From positions 3,188,736 to 3,252,735 of the forward strand of contig NZ_OY760905.1 of NCBI RefSeq assembly GCF_963664135.1: a stretch of 64,000 bases of DNA, in the 5' to 3' direction. The notes beneath the pieces are model-generated. The model did not search any database. It was not told the origin of the DNA and worked only from the letters and a program-made list of their open reading frames with translations. Positions 50,098-58,592 of this stretch are shown piece by piece (position 1 is the stretch's first letter; each line of letters begins with the position of its first letter). Made by a program: the position numbers and the translations under genes. This stretch comes from an uncultured Acetobacterium sp. (GTDB lineage Bacteria; Bacillota; Clostridia; Eubacteriales; Eubacteriaceae).

Positions 50098-51972
50098 ATG
50101 AACGAAGTTGGTTTTTTTGAAAAACTGCGGTATAAATTTGACAATCTGATGTCAAAAGGAACAGGCATCCTGTTATTATCGCTGGCCAGTGCCACGGCAA
50201 TTATGATTGCTGTTATTTCGTTGATCGTTTGGATTACTCAATCCGGTCCAACATCCAGTTTTACCGAGTTGCTCTGGATGGGATTAATGCGAGCCATCGA
50301 CTCCGGAACAGTCAGTGGCGATACAGGAGGCGCAGGCTATATCTTTTTAATGTTTGTTACCACATTGGGTGGTATCTTCATTTTAAGTATCCTAATTGGT
50401 ATTTTAACAACAGGTATAGAATCCAAGTTGGATTCGCTTAGAAAAGGCAGATCCCGGGTAATTGAAAACGACCAGACCATTATATTAGGATGGTCTGAAC
50501 AGATCTTTACCATTATTGAAGAACTCATTGAAGCGAACAGCAATCGTAAACGTGCTTGTATTGTCATTATGGGGAATCATGATAAATCAGAAATGGACGA
50601 TGCCATCCGTGAACGAATTTCTGACACAAAAACAACAAGAATTGTAACCCGCCAAGGAAATCCCATTGACATTGATGACCTTGAAATTGTTAGTTTAAAT
50701 ACATCCCGTTCAATTATTATTATACCCGAAGACGATACCCGGGTGATAAAAACCATTCTGGCTATTACCAATAATCCCAATAAACGAAGTGAACCCTATA
50801 ATATTGTCACTGTGTTGAGAGATCCGGAAAATGTTCAGGTTGCCCATATTGCCGGAAACAATCAGGCCGAAATTATTCTCAGTGATACCTTGATTTCTCG
50901 TATTATTGCTCAAACGTGTCGACAACCAGGTCTCTCAACTGTATATACAGAGCTCCTTGACTTTGGTGGAGACGAAATTTATTTTAGCAGTTGTCCTGAA
51001 ATAGTTGGCAAAACCTTTGCTGAAATTCTGTTCTTATTTGAGAAATCCACAGTAATTGGCATTCAGTCCCAGGGTAAAACGTATTTAAATCCGCCAATGG
51101 ATACAGTATTGAACCAGGGAGATCATATTATTGCAATTTCAGAAGATGATGATACAATCGTTGCAAAAGTTGATCAGGATATTAGAATTGAAACAGCTGC
51201 GATTATACAAACGCTAGTAGAAACCCCGGATATACCGGAAAAAACCCTGATTTTAGGTTGGAATGATAATGCCCATTTAATTATTCATGAAATTGACAAC
51301 TATGTTCCACAGTCATCAATTTTGACGGTTGTTTCTGATTGTGTTGAAGATGAAGATTTCCAGGTGACGTTAAGTCGGGTTGTTAATCAAAAAATCGAAC
51401 TGCTAAAGGGTGACCCTAAAGACCGAGCAATTTTAGATGATTTAATGGTGAAGAATTATGACCATGTGATCATTCTTTCTAATAATTCAGAACTTGATGT
51501 TCAGGAATCCGATGCGAATACCCTGGTTGTCCTTCTGCAATTGCGGGATATAGCGGAGAAACTCAATTGTCGTTTTTCTGTTGTCAGCGAAATGATGGAT
51601 TTTAGAAACAAGAAACTGGCAGAAGTAACCAAGGTCAACGATTTTATCGTCAGTGAAAAACTGATCAGTTTAATGCTGACTCAGGTTTCTGAAAACAAGA
51701 TGATCAATACTGTATTTGAAGATTTATTTGATGCAGATGGTTCGGAACTTTATATTAAAAAGGCAGCAAAATACGTCGTACCAGGTAAAACTATTAATTA
51801 TTATACTTTGGTTGAAGCTGCAAAAAGAAAAAATGAATTGGTAATTGGTTATGTGATTACATCAGAACAAAAAGATGCGCTAAAGAACTACGGAATTTAT
51901 ATCAATCCATCTAAATCAACAACGGTAACCCTTGGAGAAAAAGACGGTTTGATTGTTATTGCAGAAGACTAA
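50098..51972 (+). CDS. CASTOR/POLLUX-type ion channel with RCK domains
   Basis: A 624-residue membrane protein. There are two hydrophobic segments (about residues 23-47 and 79-106) with a pore-loop-like stretch between them (FTELLWMGLMRAIDSG). Two tandem TrkA-N/RCK-like cytoplasmic units follow (TIILGWSEQIFTIIEEL at about 127; TLILGWNDNAHLIIHEI at about 382), each followed by a TrkA-C-like part. This matches bacterial homologues of plant CASTOR/POLLUX channels (Castor_Poll_mid). It probably conducts K+ or another cation, gated by a ligand of the RCK domains. Start ATG 50098 after GAAGAGGTGCTTTAAA. A good terminator follows; the gene stands alone. Confidence 0.9.
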   Translation: MNEVGFFEKLRYKFDNLMSKGTGILLLSLASATAIMIAVISLIVWITQSGPTSSFTELLWMGLMRAIDSGTVSGDTGGAGYIFLMFVTTLGGIFILSILIGILTTGIESKLDSLRKGRSRVIENDQTIILGWSEQIFTIIEELIEANSNRKRACIVIMGNHDKSEMDDAIRERISDTKTTRIVTRQGNPIDIDDLEIVSLNTSRSIIIIPEDDTRVIKTILAITNNPNKRSEPYNIVTVLRDPENVQVAHIAGNNQAEIILSDTLISRIIAQTCRQPGLSTVYTELLDFGGDEIYFSSCPEIVGKTFAEILFLFEKSTVIGIQSQGKTYLNPPMDTVLNQGDHIIAISEDDDTIVAKVDQDIRIETAAIIQTLVETPDIPEKTLILGWNDNAHLIIHEIDNYVPQSSILTVVSDCVEDEDFQVTLSRVVNQKIELLKGDPKDRAILDDLMVKNYDHVIILSNNSELDVQESDANTLVVLLQLRDIAEKLNCRFSVVSEMMDFRNKKLAEVTKVNDFIVSEKLISLMLTQVSENKMINTVFEDLFDADGSELYIKKAAKYVVPGKTINYYTLVEAAKRKNELVIGYVITSEQKDALKNYGIYINPSKSTTVTLGEKDGLIVIAED

Positions 51973-52022
51973 TTAGAGATAAAAATGAATGCAGATCGTT
52001 TGTGATTTTTAGATGCAGTACC

Positions 52023-52050
52023 GCCGTCAAAAGAAAAATCTTTTGACGGC
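52023..52050. terminator. Terminator between the channel gene and a convergent hypothetical gene
   Basis: GCCGTCAAAAGA (52023-52034), AAAA, TCTTTTGACGGC (52039-52050): perfect 12-bp stem followed by TAATTTTATTT. Confidence 0.8.
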
Positions 52051-52095
52051 TAATTTTATTTAATATAATCTTTGAGTTCGTTTCAGTTATGTTAA

Positions 52096-52503
52096 TTATT
52101 GCTCAGAAATAAACTTGACAGCGGCAGAATAATTCATAACTTGTTTGACAATAAAGTATTTTTTAAACTCTTTGGTCCACATGTCCATTTCTGATTTAAG
52201 CTCGTTGATTTCGTTCACAATAAAAACGACGATCTTACAATCTGTTTTTGACATGGCTGGTAGCAAGACGGAAAAACCCCAAGTGACATCTTCTTTTTCA
52301 TCTTCAAATCCATTTCGTGCATCGACAACAAAATTGCTTCCTGGATATCGATTCAACAGATCAACTGCAAAAGTGGTTGGGTTGCGATAGTTATTTTTAG
52401 AACAGAATTTTTTCCAAGTCAGAAGGACGATATTGTCAGCAGCTATATATTCAACATGACTATATTCCGAATCGAAGTCATTGATTTCAATTATTTTTCG
52501 CAT
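52096..52503 (-). CDS. Hypothetical protein, possibly SpoIIAA/STAS-like
   Basis: A 135-residue soluble protein. Alternating beta and alpha patterns include NIVLLTWKKF, NFVVDARNGFEDEKED and CKIVVFIVNEIN, followed by a Met-Trp-rich helix. This resembles the SpoIIAA-like/STAS fold of small single-domain proteins, but I find no decisive motif. Start ATG 52503 has AAAGGAT upstream. It stands alone. Confidence 0.7.
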   Translation of the reverse strand: MRKIIEINDFDSEYSHVEYIAADNIVLLTWKKFCSKNNYRNPTTFAVDLLNRYPGSNFVVDARNGFEDEKEDVTWGFSVLLPAMSKTDCKIVVFIVNEINELKSEMDMWTKEFKKYFIVKQVMNYSAAVKFISEQ

Positions 52504-52757
52504 GAGTTGTATCCTTTCAAATGATCACAAAAGTCATAAAAATCGCTAAAAAGCAAGTTTGTATCTATTATAACTATTTTTCAGGCAGATATCTACAATA
52601 ATGACGAAATGTATTCATAATTGTTCATAAATTACCAGTTCAAAAAAATTTATCCAATATTTGCCCCTCGATATGGACACGGTAACGGATGTTGAGGTAT
52701 ATTTAACAAAGCGAGTTAATCTTAAGTGAACAGAAATTTAAATAGCGGAGAGATGAT

Positions 52758-53360
52758 ATGTTTAAACAAAAGATCGGATCAACAAAAGCGGTTGTGATCA
52801 TTCCGGAAATTTATGGAATTAATCAGTATATAAAAGATTGGACAGATTTTTTTAGGCTGCGGGACTATGACACCTACTGTGTGGATCTGGGCGGTACTTA
52901 TTCATATTCAGAGGGCCGTGCGGCATATGATCATTTTATAACCGATAGTGGCTTTGAACGATATCAAAAAGTTGGGATTGAGATTAACAAACTGAGAGAT
53001 CGGTATAAAAAAGTCGTAATTTTCGGATCAAGTGTTGGCGCTACAATTGCCTGGCGGCTCACTGAAAATAAAAGTTGTGATGGGATGATTGGTTATTATG
53101 GGTCGCGAATCCGGGACTATTTGGATGTCAACCCGATTTGTCCCTGTCTGTTGGTATTTCCGGAACAGGAAAAATCGTTTGATGTACAGTCGATTATCCC
53201 AACGCTTGCCCAGATGCACAGCGTTGAGACCCTTGTCTTGGAGGGGAATCATGGTTTTGCAGATCCCTACGGAAGTGATTTTCATTTGCAGTCAGAAAAA
53301 AAAGCTTTAGCTATGGTAGAATACTTTTTAAGTAGAATTGAACAATCAGAACAGATTTGA
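52758..53360 (+). CDS. Dienelactone hydrolase-like alpha/beta hydrolase
   Basis: A 200-residue single-domain alpha/beta hydrolase. The nucleophile elbow is G90-S-S92-V-G, where true dienelactone hydrolases have Cys, so this is a serine enzyme. The expected catalytic His is in GNHGFAD near residue 164, and an acid is probably in the VFPEQEKSFD loop. AGCGGAGAGATGAT precedes the ATG. It ends 15 bases before the sirtuin gene and is probably cotranscribed with it. Substrate unknown. Confidence 0.85.
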   Translation: MFKQKIGSTKAVVIIPEIYGINQYIKDWTDFFRLRDYDTYCVDLGGTYSYSEGRAAYDHFITDSGFERYQKVGIEINKLRDRYKKVVIFGSSVGATIAWRLTENKSCDGMIGYYGSRIRDYLDVNPICPCLLVFPEQEKSFDVQSIIPTLAQMHSVETLVLEGNHGFADPYGSDFHLQSEKKALAMVEYFLSRIEQSEQI

Positions 53361-53374
53361 GAAAAGAGGATAAA

Positions 53375-54103
53375 ATGACAGACATTGAAAAATTAAAGGA
53401 ACTGGTAGAAGAATCAGGCAATATTGTTTTTTTTGGTGGGGCTGGTGTTTCCACTGAAAGTGGGATCCCTGATTTCCGGAGTGTCGATGGATTGTATAAT
53501 CAAACCTATCAATATCCCCCGGAAACAATTCTTTCCCATAATTTTTTTATGAATAATACGGAAGAATTCTATCATTTCTATCGTAATAAGATGTTGTATC
53601 TGAATGCAAAACCAAATGATGCGCATATCGCCTTGGCTGAATTGGAGACAGCGGGAAAGCTGAAGGCGGTAATTACCCAGAATATTGACGGACTTCACCA
53701 TCTGGCAGGGAGCAAAAATGTGTTGGAACTCCATGGTTCGGTACATCGCAATTACTGCATGCGATGTCAGCAGTTTTATCCGGTTGAAGCGATTCTTGAA
53801 AGTGAAGGGGTTCCCAAATGTAGCTGTGGGGGAACGATCAAACCAGATGTTGTGCTATATGGTGAAGGCCTGGATAATGAGATTATGAATCAATCGTTGT
53901 CGGCGATTGCTAAAGCAGCGGTTTTGATCATTGGCGGGACATCGCTGGGCGTTTACCCGGCCGCAGGGCTCATTGATTATTATCGTGGGAACGAGCTGGT
54001 GCTGGTAAATAAATCTTCAACACCCATGGATTCCCGCGCAAACCTGATTATTAAGGGGAGTATTGGAGAAGTATTCAAACAATTGAAACGGAGCGAAAAA
54101 TAA
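53375..54103 (+). CDS. cobB: NAD-dependent protein deacylase (sirtuin)
   Basis: A 242-residue Sir2-family enzyme that removes acyl groups from lysines using NAD+. Motifs: GAGVSTESGIPDFRS, TQNIDGLH, catalytic His in LHGSVHRNYC, zinc cysteines CMRC...CSCGG, GGTSLGVYPAAGL, and VNKSSTPMD. The start is ATG 53375 with AAAGAGGATAA upstream, not the TTG at 53357. Deacylation of acetyl-CoA synthetase and metabolic enzymes is the usual role, relevant in an acetate-forming organism, but the target here is unknown. Last gene before the PucR-type regulator. Confidence 0.94.
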   Translation: MTDIEKLKELVEESGNIVFFGGAGVSTESGIPDFRSVDGLYNQTYQYPPETILSHNFFMNNTEEFYHFYRNKMLYLNAKPNDAHIALAELETAGKLKAVITQNIDGLHHLAGSKNVLELHGSVHRNYCMRCQQFYPVEAILESEGVPKCSCGGTIKPDVVLYGEGLDNEIMNQSLSAIAKAAVLIIGGTSLGVYPAAGLIDYYRGNELVLVNKSSTPMDSRANLIIKGSIGEVFKQLKRSEK

Positions 54104-54112
54104 ATTACAGTT

Positions 54113-55351
54113 ATGGATAGTCAAACAGAATTGAGATACCGAAAAAGCAATCGGCTGTTAAGGTTGTTACTGGACAATCACACCGTCGAAGAAGTAGTGG
54201 AAACCATTAGTTATCTGGTGGAAAAACCGGTGATTTTTATTGACATAAACTTCTCGATCAGGGGGATGAGCCGAACCGATGAGATTACTGATCCATCATG
54301 GCTCTTTGCCATTTCTAAAGGTTTTTGCAGCCATGAATTTATTTTTGAAATTGTCAACATTGAAGAGGTCAAACGGTTTCCCAAGGAGCAAACGCCTTAT
54401 ATAGTGGGATTGGAAAGTGATTCAAAGATGTTGGCGTCACCGGTAATTATCCGAGGAAAATATGCCGGTGCGATGGTCATGTTTTTTGAGAATTCTGAAG
54501 TTACTGATCAGCAGGCCGAGCTGCTCTTGCTTGCCAATGAGGTGCTTACTGAAATTATTTTAAAGATTCCGATGTATAAGTATATCCGGGGAAATATGAA
54601 TGAAGGGATCCTGATGGATCTGATTGAAGGAAGAGACAAAGAAAATCCTGACTTTAAAACATGGATAATGGAATCGGAACTGAATACCAGTAAAAACCTC
54701 TGTGTCCTGGTGGCCGAACAAGGCGATGCCAACCTTTATCAGGAAGTGCTGAAGGATTCGCTGCGCGATGATTTACACCATGTTTTTCCCAATGCCTATG
54801 TAATTTTCTATGGCAATCAAATGGTGATCTTATGTATCGATCTGGAAAAAGCTAAAAGTGAGAAAGGCATCACCCGATTGAAAAAATTTGTGGAAAAACA
54901 TGCCTTAAACATTGGCATGAGTGATTTTTTTCAGGGAATCGAGAATTTCCAATATTACTATTTTCAGGCTGGTGCGGCGCTTCGGCTTGGTGAAAATATT
55001 GATGATCATAAACAGTTTTTTGTTTATGGTGATTACAAATTCTATCATCTGCTTGACAAGGTAATCTGCGATGAAGGTAACCATTTAAAAGATTTTGTTC
55101 AGAGCAGTCTGATAACATTGGATAACTATGACAGACATCATCAATCCGAATTATTCTATACCTTAAACACGCTCATCGATTACGGGTGTAACTACAAAGA
55201 GACGTGTGAAGCCCTGCATATTCATCGTAACACCCTCAGTTATCGGATCGATCGAATTAAGTCGCTTATTCAGTTGGATATTAATGCGCCAAAGGTTCAA
55301 TTTGACCTTGCCTACTCGTTTCGGATCTTGGAATTTTTGAAACATCGATAA
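54113..55351 (+). CDS. PucR/CdaR-type transcriptional regulator
   Basis: A 412-residue regulator. The C-terminal HTH_30 (PucR-type) domain is at about residues 350-405 (YTLNTLIDYGCNYKETCEAL, HIHRNTLSYRIDRIKSL). The middle has a GGDEF-like/CdaR-type alpha-beta domain, and the N-terminal half a GAF-like sensory region (PVIFIDINFSIRGMS). Members commonly control catabolic genes for purines, sugar acids or amino acids. It lies upstream of a membrane protein gene whose long leader contains repeats that may be its binding site. The start ATG 54113 has only a weak ribosome-binding site (GGAG about 19 bases upstream). Confidence 0.88.
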   Translation: MDSQTELRYRKSNRLLRLLLDNHTVEEVVETISYLVEKPVIFIDINFSIRGMSRTDEITDPSWLFAISKGFCSHEFIFEIVNIEEVKRFPKEQTPYIVGLESDSKMLASPVIIRGKYAGAMVMFFENSEVTDQQAELLLLANEVLTEIILKIPMYKYIRGNMNEGILMDLIEGRDKENPDFKTWIMESELNTSKNLCVLVAEQGDANLYQEVLKDSLRDDLHHVFPNAYVIFYGNQMVILCIDLEKAKSEKGITRLKKFVEKHALNIGMSDFFQGIENFQYYYFQAGAALRLGENIDDHKQFFVYGDYKFYHLLDKVICDEGNHLKDFVQSSLITLDNYDRHHQSELFYTLNTLIDYGCNYKETCEALHIHRNTLSYRIDRIKSLIQLDINAPKVQFDLAYSFRILEFLKHR

Positions 55352-55785
55352 AACTGTGCGTTTTGCACATATTATTCGCCGGATATTGTTAGCAGAGGCT
55401 GATGTTTTTTAGTGTCAAATAGCGTATTCTATCACTTAGGGATTGTGACCCCTAAAACGTATGACCTTGTTAAAGTCCATACAACCCCTTTATTTAAGAG
55501 AGCCGAGGCTCTTTTTTTTATTGCGAAAATCAGCAAAAAGAGTGATTGATAAAACTGAAACATTTGTGAACAATGCACAAAGAATGAAACATATTTTGGC
55601 AGTGCTAACCATAGTAAAATTTTGTCCTTCTTGTTAAACTGATCGTGTAAACATTACCAAAACCACTCGAATGATTTCCCATGTTTACAAAGACCTATAT
55701 TATTTAGGTGATTGCGAAACTGATCGTAAAACACACGGCAATTCCGCAATTACCAAATCGATACTATTTAAAGAGGAGAGAAGAT
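55352..55785. other. Intergenic region between the PucR regulator and the membrane protein gene
   Basis: 434 bases. It contains an intrinsic terminator at 55496-55521, an inverted repeat TGTAAACAT (55646-55654) / ATGTTTACA (55681-55689), and a direct repeat AAACTGATCGT (55636-55646 and 55717-55727, 81 bases apart). These overlap one another, as expected for a regulator-binding control region. No small gene is convincing. Confidence 0.6.
55496..55521 (+). terminator. Terminator of the PucR-type regulator gene
   Basis: AGAGCC-GA-GGCTCT short GC-rich stem followed by eight Ts. Confidence 0.75.
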
Positions 55786-56727
55786 ATGGATTTAACATTA
55801 TTAATTGCCGCCTTTGGCGGCGGACTATTTGCAGCCGCCATCGGTGGGGTGCCATCATTTGTTTTTACTGGATTAACAGTAGTTGCCGCAATTCTGGCCG
55901 GCGATTTTGGAGCTCCGGCTATTGGAATCGTCAGCTTCGGATCGTGGTTTTCTCCATGTGTGGCATTTGCCGGCGCAGTAGCGGCAGCGGGTTATGCAAA
56001 AAAAATCGGAAAATTGGAAGTCGGCGGAGACATTATTACACCACTGGCTGGATTAAAAGATGCATCCGTTCTGTTAGTCGGTGGCGTTTTTGGTATTATT
56101 GGTTACTTATTAAACTTTACAGTGGGCACTCTGATTGGAGCAAATGTGTTTGGATTAGTCGCCTGGACAGATACCGTGGCGTTAAGCGTTGTAATTTCAG
56201 CGATTCTGGCTCGGTTGATTTTTACAAAATCAGGCTTAACCGGAAAAACACCAGTTGGTGTTACCCGTCATTACTTACCCCAGGGTTCTGATCTGATTTT
56301 TACGCTGGTACTTGGTGCTGGTTTTGGAATTCTTGTCGGTGGAATTGTTGCTGCCTTTGGTAACATGGCTCTGGCCGGTTCTGACGAAGCCGCTTATATT
56401 TTCTCCCAAATGGGCGGTTTCGCTTTTGGTATTGCCGCCTTTGGTCTGATCTTTGCCTGTATGGGATTGCCCTTCTATGGATGCCATCACATTACCTTAC
56501 CGGCAGCTTCAACCGCCATTGTTGTTTTTTCAGGAACACTGAGCCCAGTGGCAGCCATTTTTGCAGCCGCCATTACTGGCACCTTAGGGGCATTAATCGG
56601 TGAATTTGCTGGATTAACCTTTAACAGCTATGCAGACAGCCACATTGACCCACCGGCCTGTACTATTTGGGTTTTACAGCTGATTAACTTCTCGGTATTA
56701 CCATTAATTTTACCATCAATTATGTAA
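55786..56727 (+). CDS. Multi-pass membrane protein of unknown function
   Basis: A 313-residue, very hydrophobic protein with about eight to ten transmembrane segments and many Gly/Ala pairs (AAFGGGLFAAAIGG, GGVFGIIGYLLNF, GAGFGILVGGIVAAFG). Conserved-looking polar patches are GSWFSPCVAFAG, CMGLPFYGCHHITLP and SYADSHIDPPACTIW. I start it at ATG 55786 behind AAAGAGGAGAGAAGAT; an in-frame ATG at 55708 would add 26 non-hydrophobic residues without a site. The upstream PucR-type regulator and the repeat-rich leader suggest an inducible transporter. I do not recognise a named transporter family. Confidence 0.82.
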   Translation: MDLTLLIAAFGGGLFAAAIGGVPSFVFTGLTVVAAILAGDFGAPAIGIVSFGSWFSPCVAFAGAVAAAGYAKKIGKLEVGGDIITPLAGLKDASVLLVGGVFGIIGYLLNFTVGTLIGANVFGLVAWTDTVALSVVISAILARLIFTKSGLTGKTPVGVTRHYLPQGSDLIFTLVLGAGFGILVGGIVAAFGNMALAGSDEAAYIFSQMGGFAFGIAAFGLIFACMGLPFYGCHHITLPAASTAIVVFSGTLSPVAAIFAAAITGTLGALIGEFAGLTFNSYADSHIDPPACTIWVLQLINFSVLPLILPSIM

Positions 56728-56746
56728 TTCTGTTTTCGAGTGGTTG

Positions 56747-56778
56747 GGACTTTTGCTTAGGCAGAAGTCCTTTTTTTA
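56747..56778 (+). terminator. Terminator of the membrane protein gene
   Basis: GGACTTTTGC, TTAG loop, GCAGAAGTCC, then TTTTTTT. Confidence 0.88.
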
Positions 56779-56820
56779 TATTTTTTTATTTAAACAAAGA
56801 TTGATTCAATGAAAATAAAA

Positions 56821-57906
56821 TTATTTCAATGCTAAATTCCGCTGCAAATTGACCACAAAATCCTGAATATTGGTAATAATGGATTTAGAACTGAGACTGC
56901 CCCGGTCTTTTAATTTATTAACTACAAATTCAGAAATGTCAACGGTGTAGAAATAAACAGGTCGAACTACTCCATCAACCACCTGATAAGATGGGGTCAT
57001 GTTGCCGGTGGCAATGGTATGGAGCTGGGTAGCCAGGCAAATGATAGTGGTGGCTTTTTTTGTATGCACCCGCAGCGCATCCTGGGCACTGTAAACATCG
57101 GAATAGACCCCCGGTAAGGGACCGTCATCTCGAATGGAACCGGCCAATACCATCGGGACTTTATTTTTGATGCAGGAACTGACGATGCCGTCTTCAATTT
57201 TATATTTTTCAATTAAAGTTTCTAAAGATCCACAACCCCGAGCTCGATTGATGGTTTCGATATGGTGGTAATGCCCCAAAGATTTATTTTCTTTGGAATA
57301 AATATCCTGGCCTAAAGCCGTGTTGAAAAAGTGGGATTCGAGATCATGGGTAGCCAGGGCATTGCCGGCAAAGAGGGCATCCACATAACCCATTTCGACC
57401 AGGTGGGTCATGGCATTTCGGGAGTCCTGATCAAAGGTCACTGCCGGGCCAAGAACCCATAAAATATAACCGTTATCCCGCTCGAATTCCATTAATTCAT
57501 AGAGTCGGTCATAATCTCGGGAATAAGCTGTTTCCCGGGAGTTGGAGGTGCGAAATGAAAAATTGTCCCCATCCTGTTGTTTTTTGTTGAAGGCAAAATG
57601 ATCGACATAAACCCCGTTGCCGCCGTCCTCGTGACGTCCGACCACAATCGCATCGCCTTTTTTGACATTTCTGAACTCGACGGCGTTAGGGCGATCGTCT
57701 TCGATGACAACCACACAGTCCATTCGACTTTCAGACATCAGTTGCCAGGAGTTATGAATTTTAAAATACTCGGGGAAGATGGTGGTGGCATAAAAATTTT
57801 CAGGTACCACACCATCCATGGGAGCCGGCATGGTTCGGACACTGGGGGCTTTTTCAAAAAAGGTTTCAGTAAAGTCGGGAGCGATATAATCGGGTAATTT
57901 AAACAT
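56821..57906 (-). CDS. LOR/SDH-type protein (TIGR00300 ornithine cyclodeaminase-like family)
   Basis: A 361-residue protein resembling the LOR/SDH bifunctional-region family. Archaeal members were reported as ornithine cyclodeaminases, and fused forms occur in plant lysine catabolism and cyanobacterial ArgZ/AgrE-like proteins. The N-terminal half carries the 'FYATTIFPEYFKIHNSW' start and a barrel-like domain (KKGDAIVVGRHEDGG). The C-terminal half has the nucleotide-binding-like segment WVLGPAVTFDQDSRN and GYVDALFAGNALATHDLE. ATG 57906 follows GAGGTGC; an extended -10 (TGCTATAAT, minus strand) lies about 30 bases upstream. The gene is alone; an amino-acid-metabolism role is likely but the reaction is uncertain. 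Confidence 0.8.
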   Translation of the reverse strand: MFKLPDYIAPDFTETFFEKAPSVRTMPAPMDGVVPENFYATTIFPEYFKIHNSWQLMSESRMDCVVVIEDDRPNAVEFRNVKKGDAIVVGRHEDGGNGVYVDHFAFNKKQQDGDNFSFRTSNSRETAYSRDYDRLYELMEFERDNGYILWVLGPAVTFDQDSRNAMTHLVEMGYVDALFAGNALATHDLESHFFNTALGQDIYSKENKSLGHYHHIETINRARGCGSLETLIEKYKIEDGIVSSCIKNKVPMVLAGSIRDDGPLPGVYSDVYSAQDALRVHTKKATTIICLATQLHTIATGNMTPSYQVVDGVVRPVYFYTVDISEFVVNKLKDRGSLSSKSIITNIQDFVVNLQRNLALK

Positions 57907-58120
57907 AGATGCACCTCATTAAGTAATTTTTTTCATTATAGCATATGAAATTCATTGTTGGGATAGAATGTTAAAAAGAGGGTAAGATTATTGATCTTGA
58001 GAATAAAAAAGCCAATATTAAATTCTTGTGGCAGCAGGTTGAAACAGCTGGGCTGGTTCGTCTGAATCTGCACAAAAGAAATAACACTGGCAGGAGCAAT
58101 TATTTTTTAGTCCAATTAGA

Positions 58121-58525
58121 CTAGATTTTTTCGGGAAGTTCGAAATGTGGTTTCTCAAAATCAAAAAGTTTGGACACATCGGGCTCGTTGAGCAGGAATG
58201 CTTCCATGTCGTCCCGTTCCATCTGAGGAAGGTCTTTTAAAATCAAGCGGATGCTTTTTCCGGAGGTTTGGTTGAAAACAGAAAAGGCTTGTTTGCCTCC
58301 TTTAATAAACAGGAGATTGCCTTTTTCTCCGGTGCATCCCAGAACCACCCGAATTCCGTCAACACTGCAGGATTCATTTTCAGCCACACAGACGATTTCA
58401 TCACCGGCGGAAAAATCAATGGGGAGCGCTTCAATTATTTCTAGGGAAGCCCGGACACCAATAGCCAGACCGGGACAGTGATGTCCATGATAGGCCACAC
58501 ATTTAGCCCATAATTCTTCATTCAT
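58121..58525 (-). CDS. FmdE-domain protein
   Basis: A 134-residue FmdE-family protein. The signature HGHHCPGLAIGVRAS lies at residues 14-28 and a second Cys is in ENESCSVDG. These domains are named after a protein of the methanogen molybdenum formylmethanofuran dehydrogenase operon and probably bind metal, but their function is unsettled. ATG 58525 has AAAGGAGAAAC upstream. An in-frame ATG much further upstream (58795) would overlap the preceding gene by about 200 bases and is rejected. It lacks the C-terminal zinc-ribbon present in some members. It is third in a minus-strand group with the ACT and UPF0210 genes. Confidence 0.88.
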   Translation of the reverse strand: MNEELWAKCVAYHGHHCPGLAIGVRASLEIIEALPIDFSAGDEIVCVAENESCSVDGIRVVLGCTGEKGNLLFIKGGKQAFSVFNQTSGKSIRLILKDLPQMERDDMEAFLLNEPDVSKLFDFEKPHFELPEKI

Positions 58526-58548
58526 AGTTGTTTCTCCTTTATTAAAAT

Positions 58549-58574
58549 AGGAGACCCGCTTTTGCGAGTCTCCT
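58549..58574 (-). promoter_or_regulatory. Intercistronic hairpin between the UPF0210 and FmdE genes
   Basis: AGGAGACCCGC, TTTT loop, GCGAGTCTCCT: 11-bp stem with one mismatch. On the minus strand it is followed by TATTTTAATA and not a clean T-run, so it may be a partial terminator or a processing site. Confidence 0.5.
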
Positions 58575-58592
58575 GAAATTACTGACAGATGA

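Noticed and set aside
55671..56291. A 206-codon frame overlapping the multi-pass membrane protein in another frame
   Set aside because: Its sequence is rich in Cys, Trp and Arg, typical of an out-of-frame reading, and the membrane protein frame has a good ribosome-binding site.
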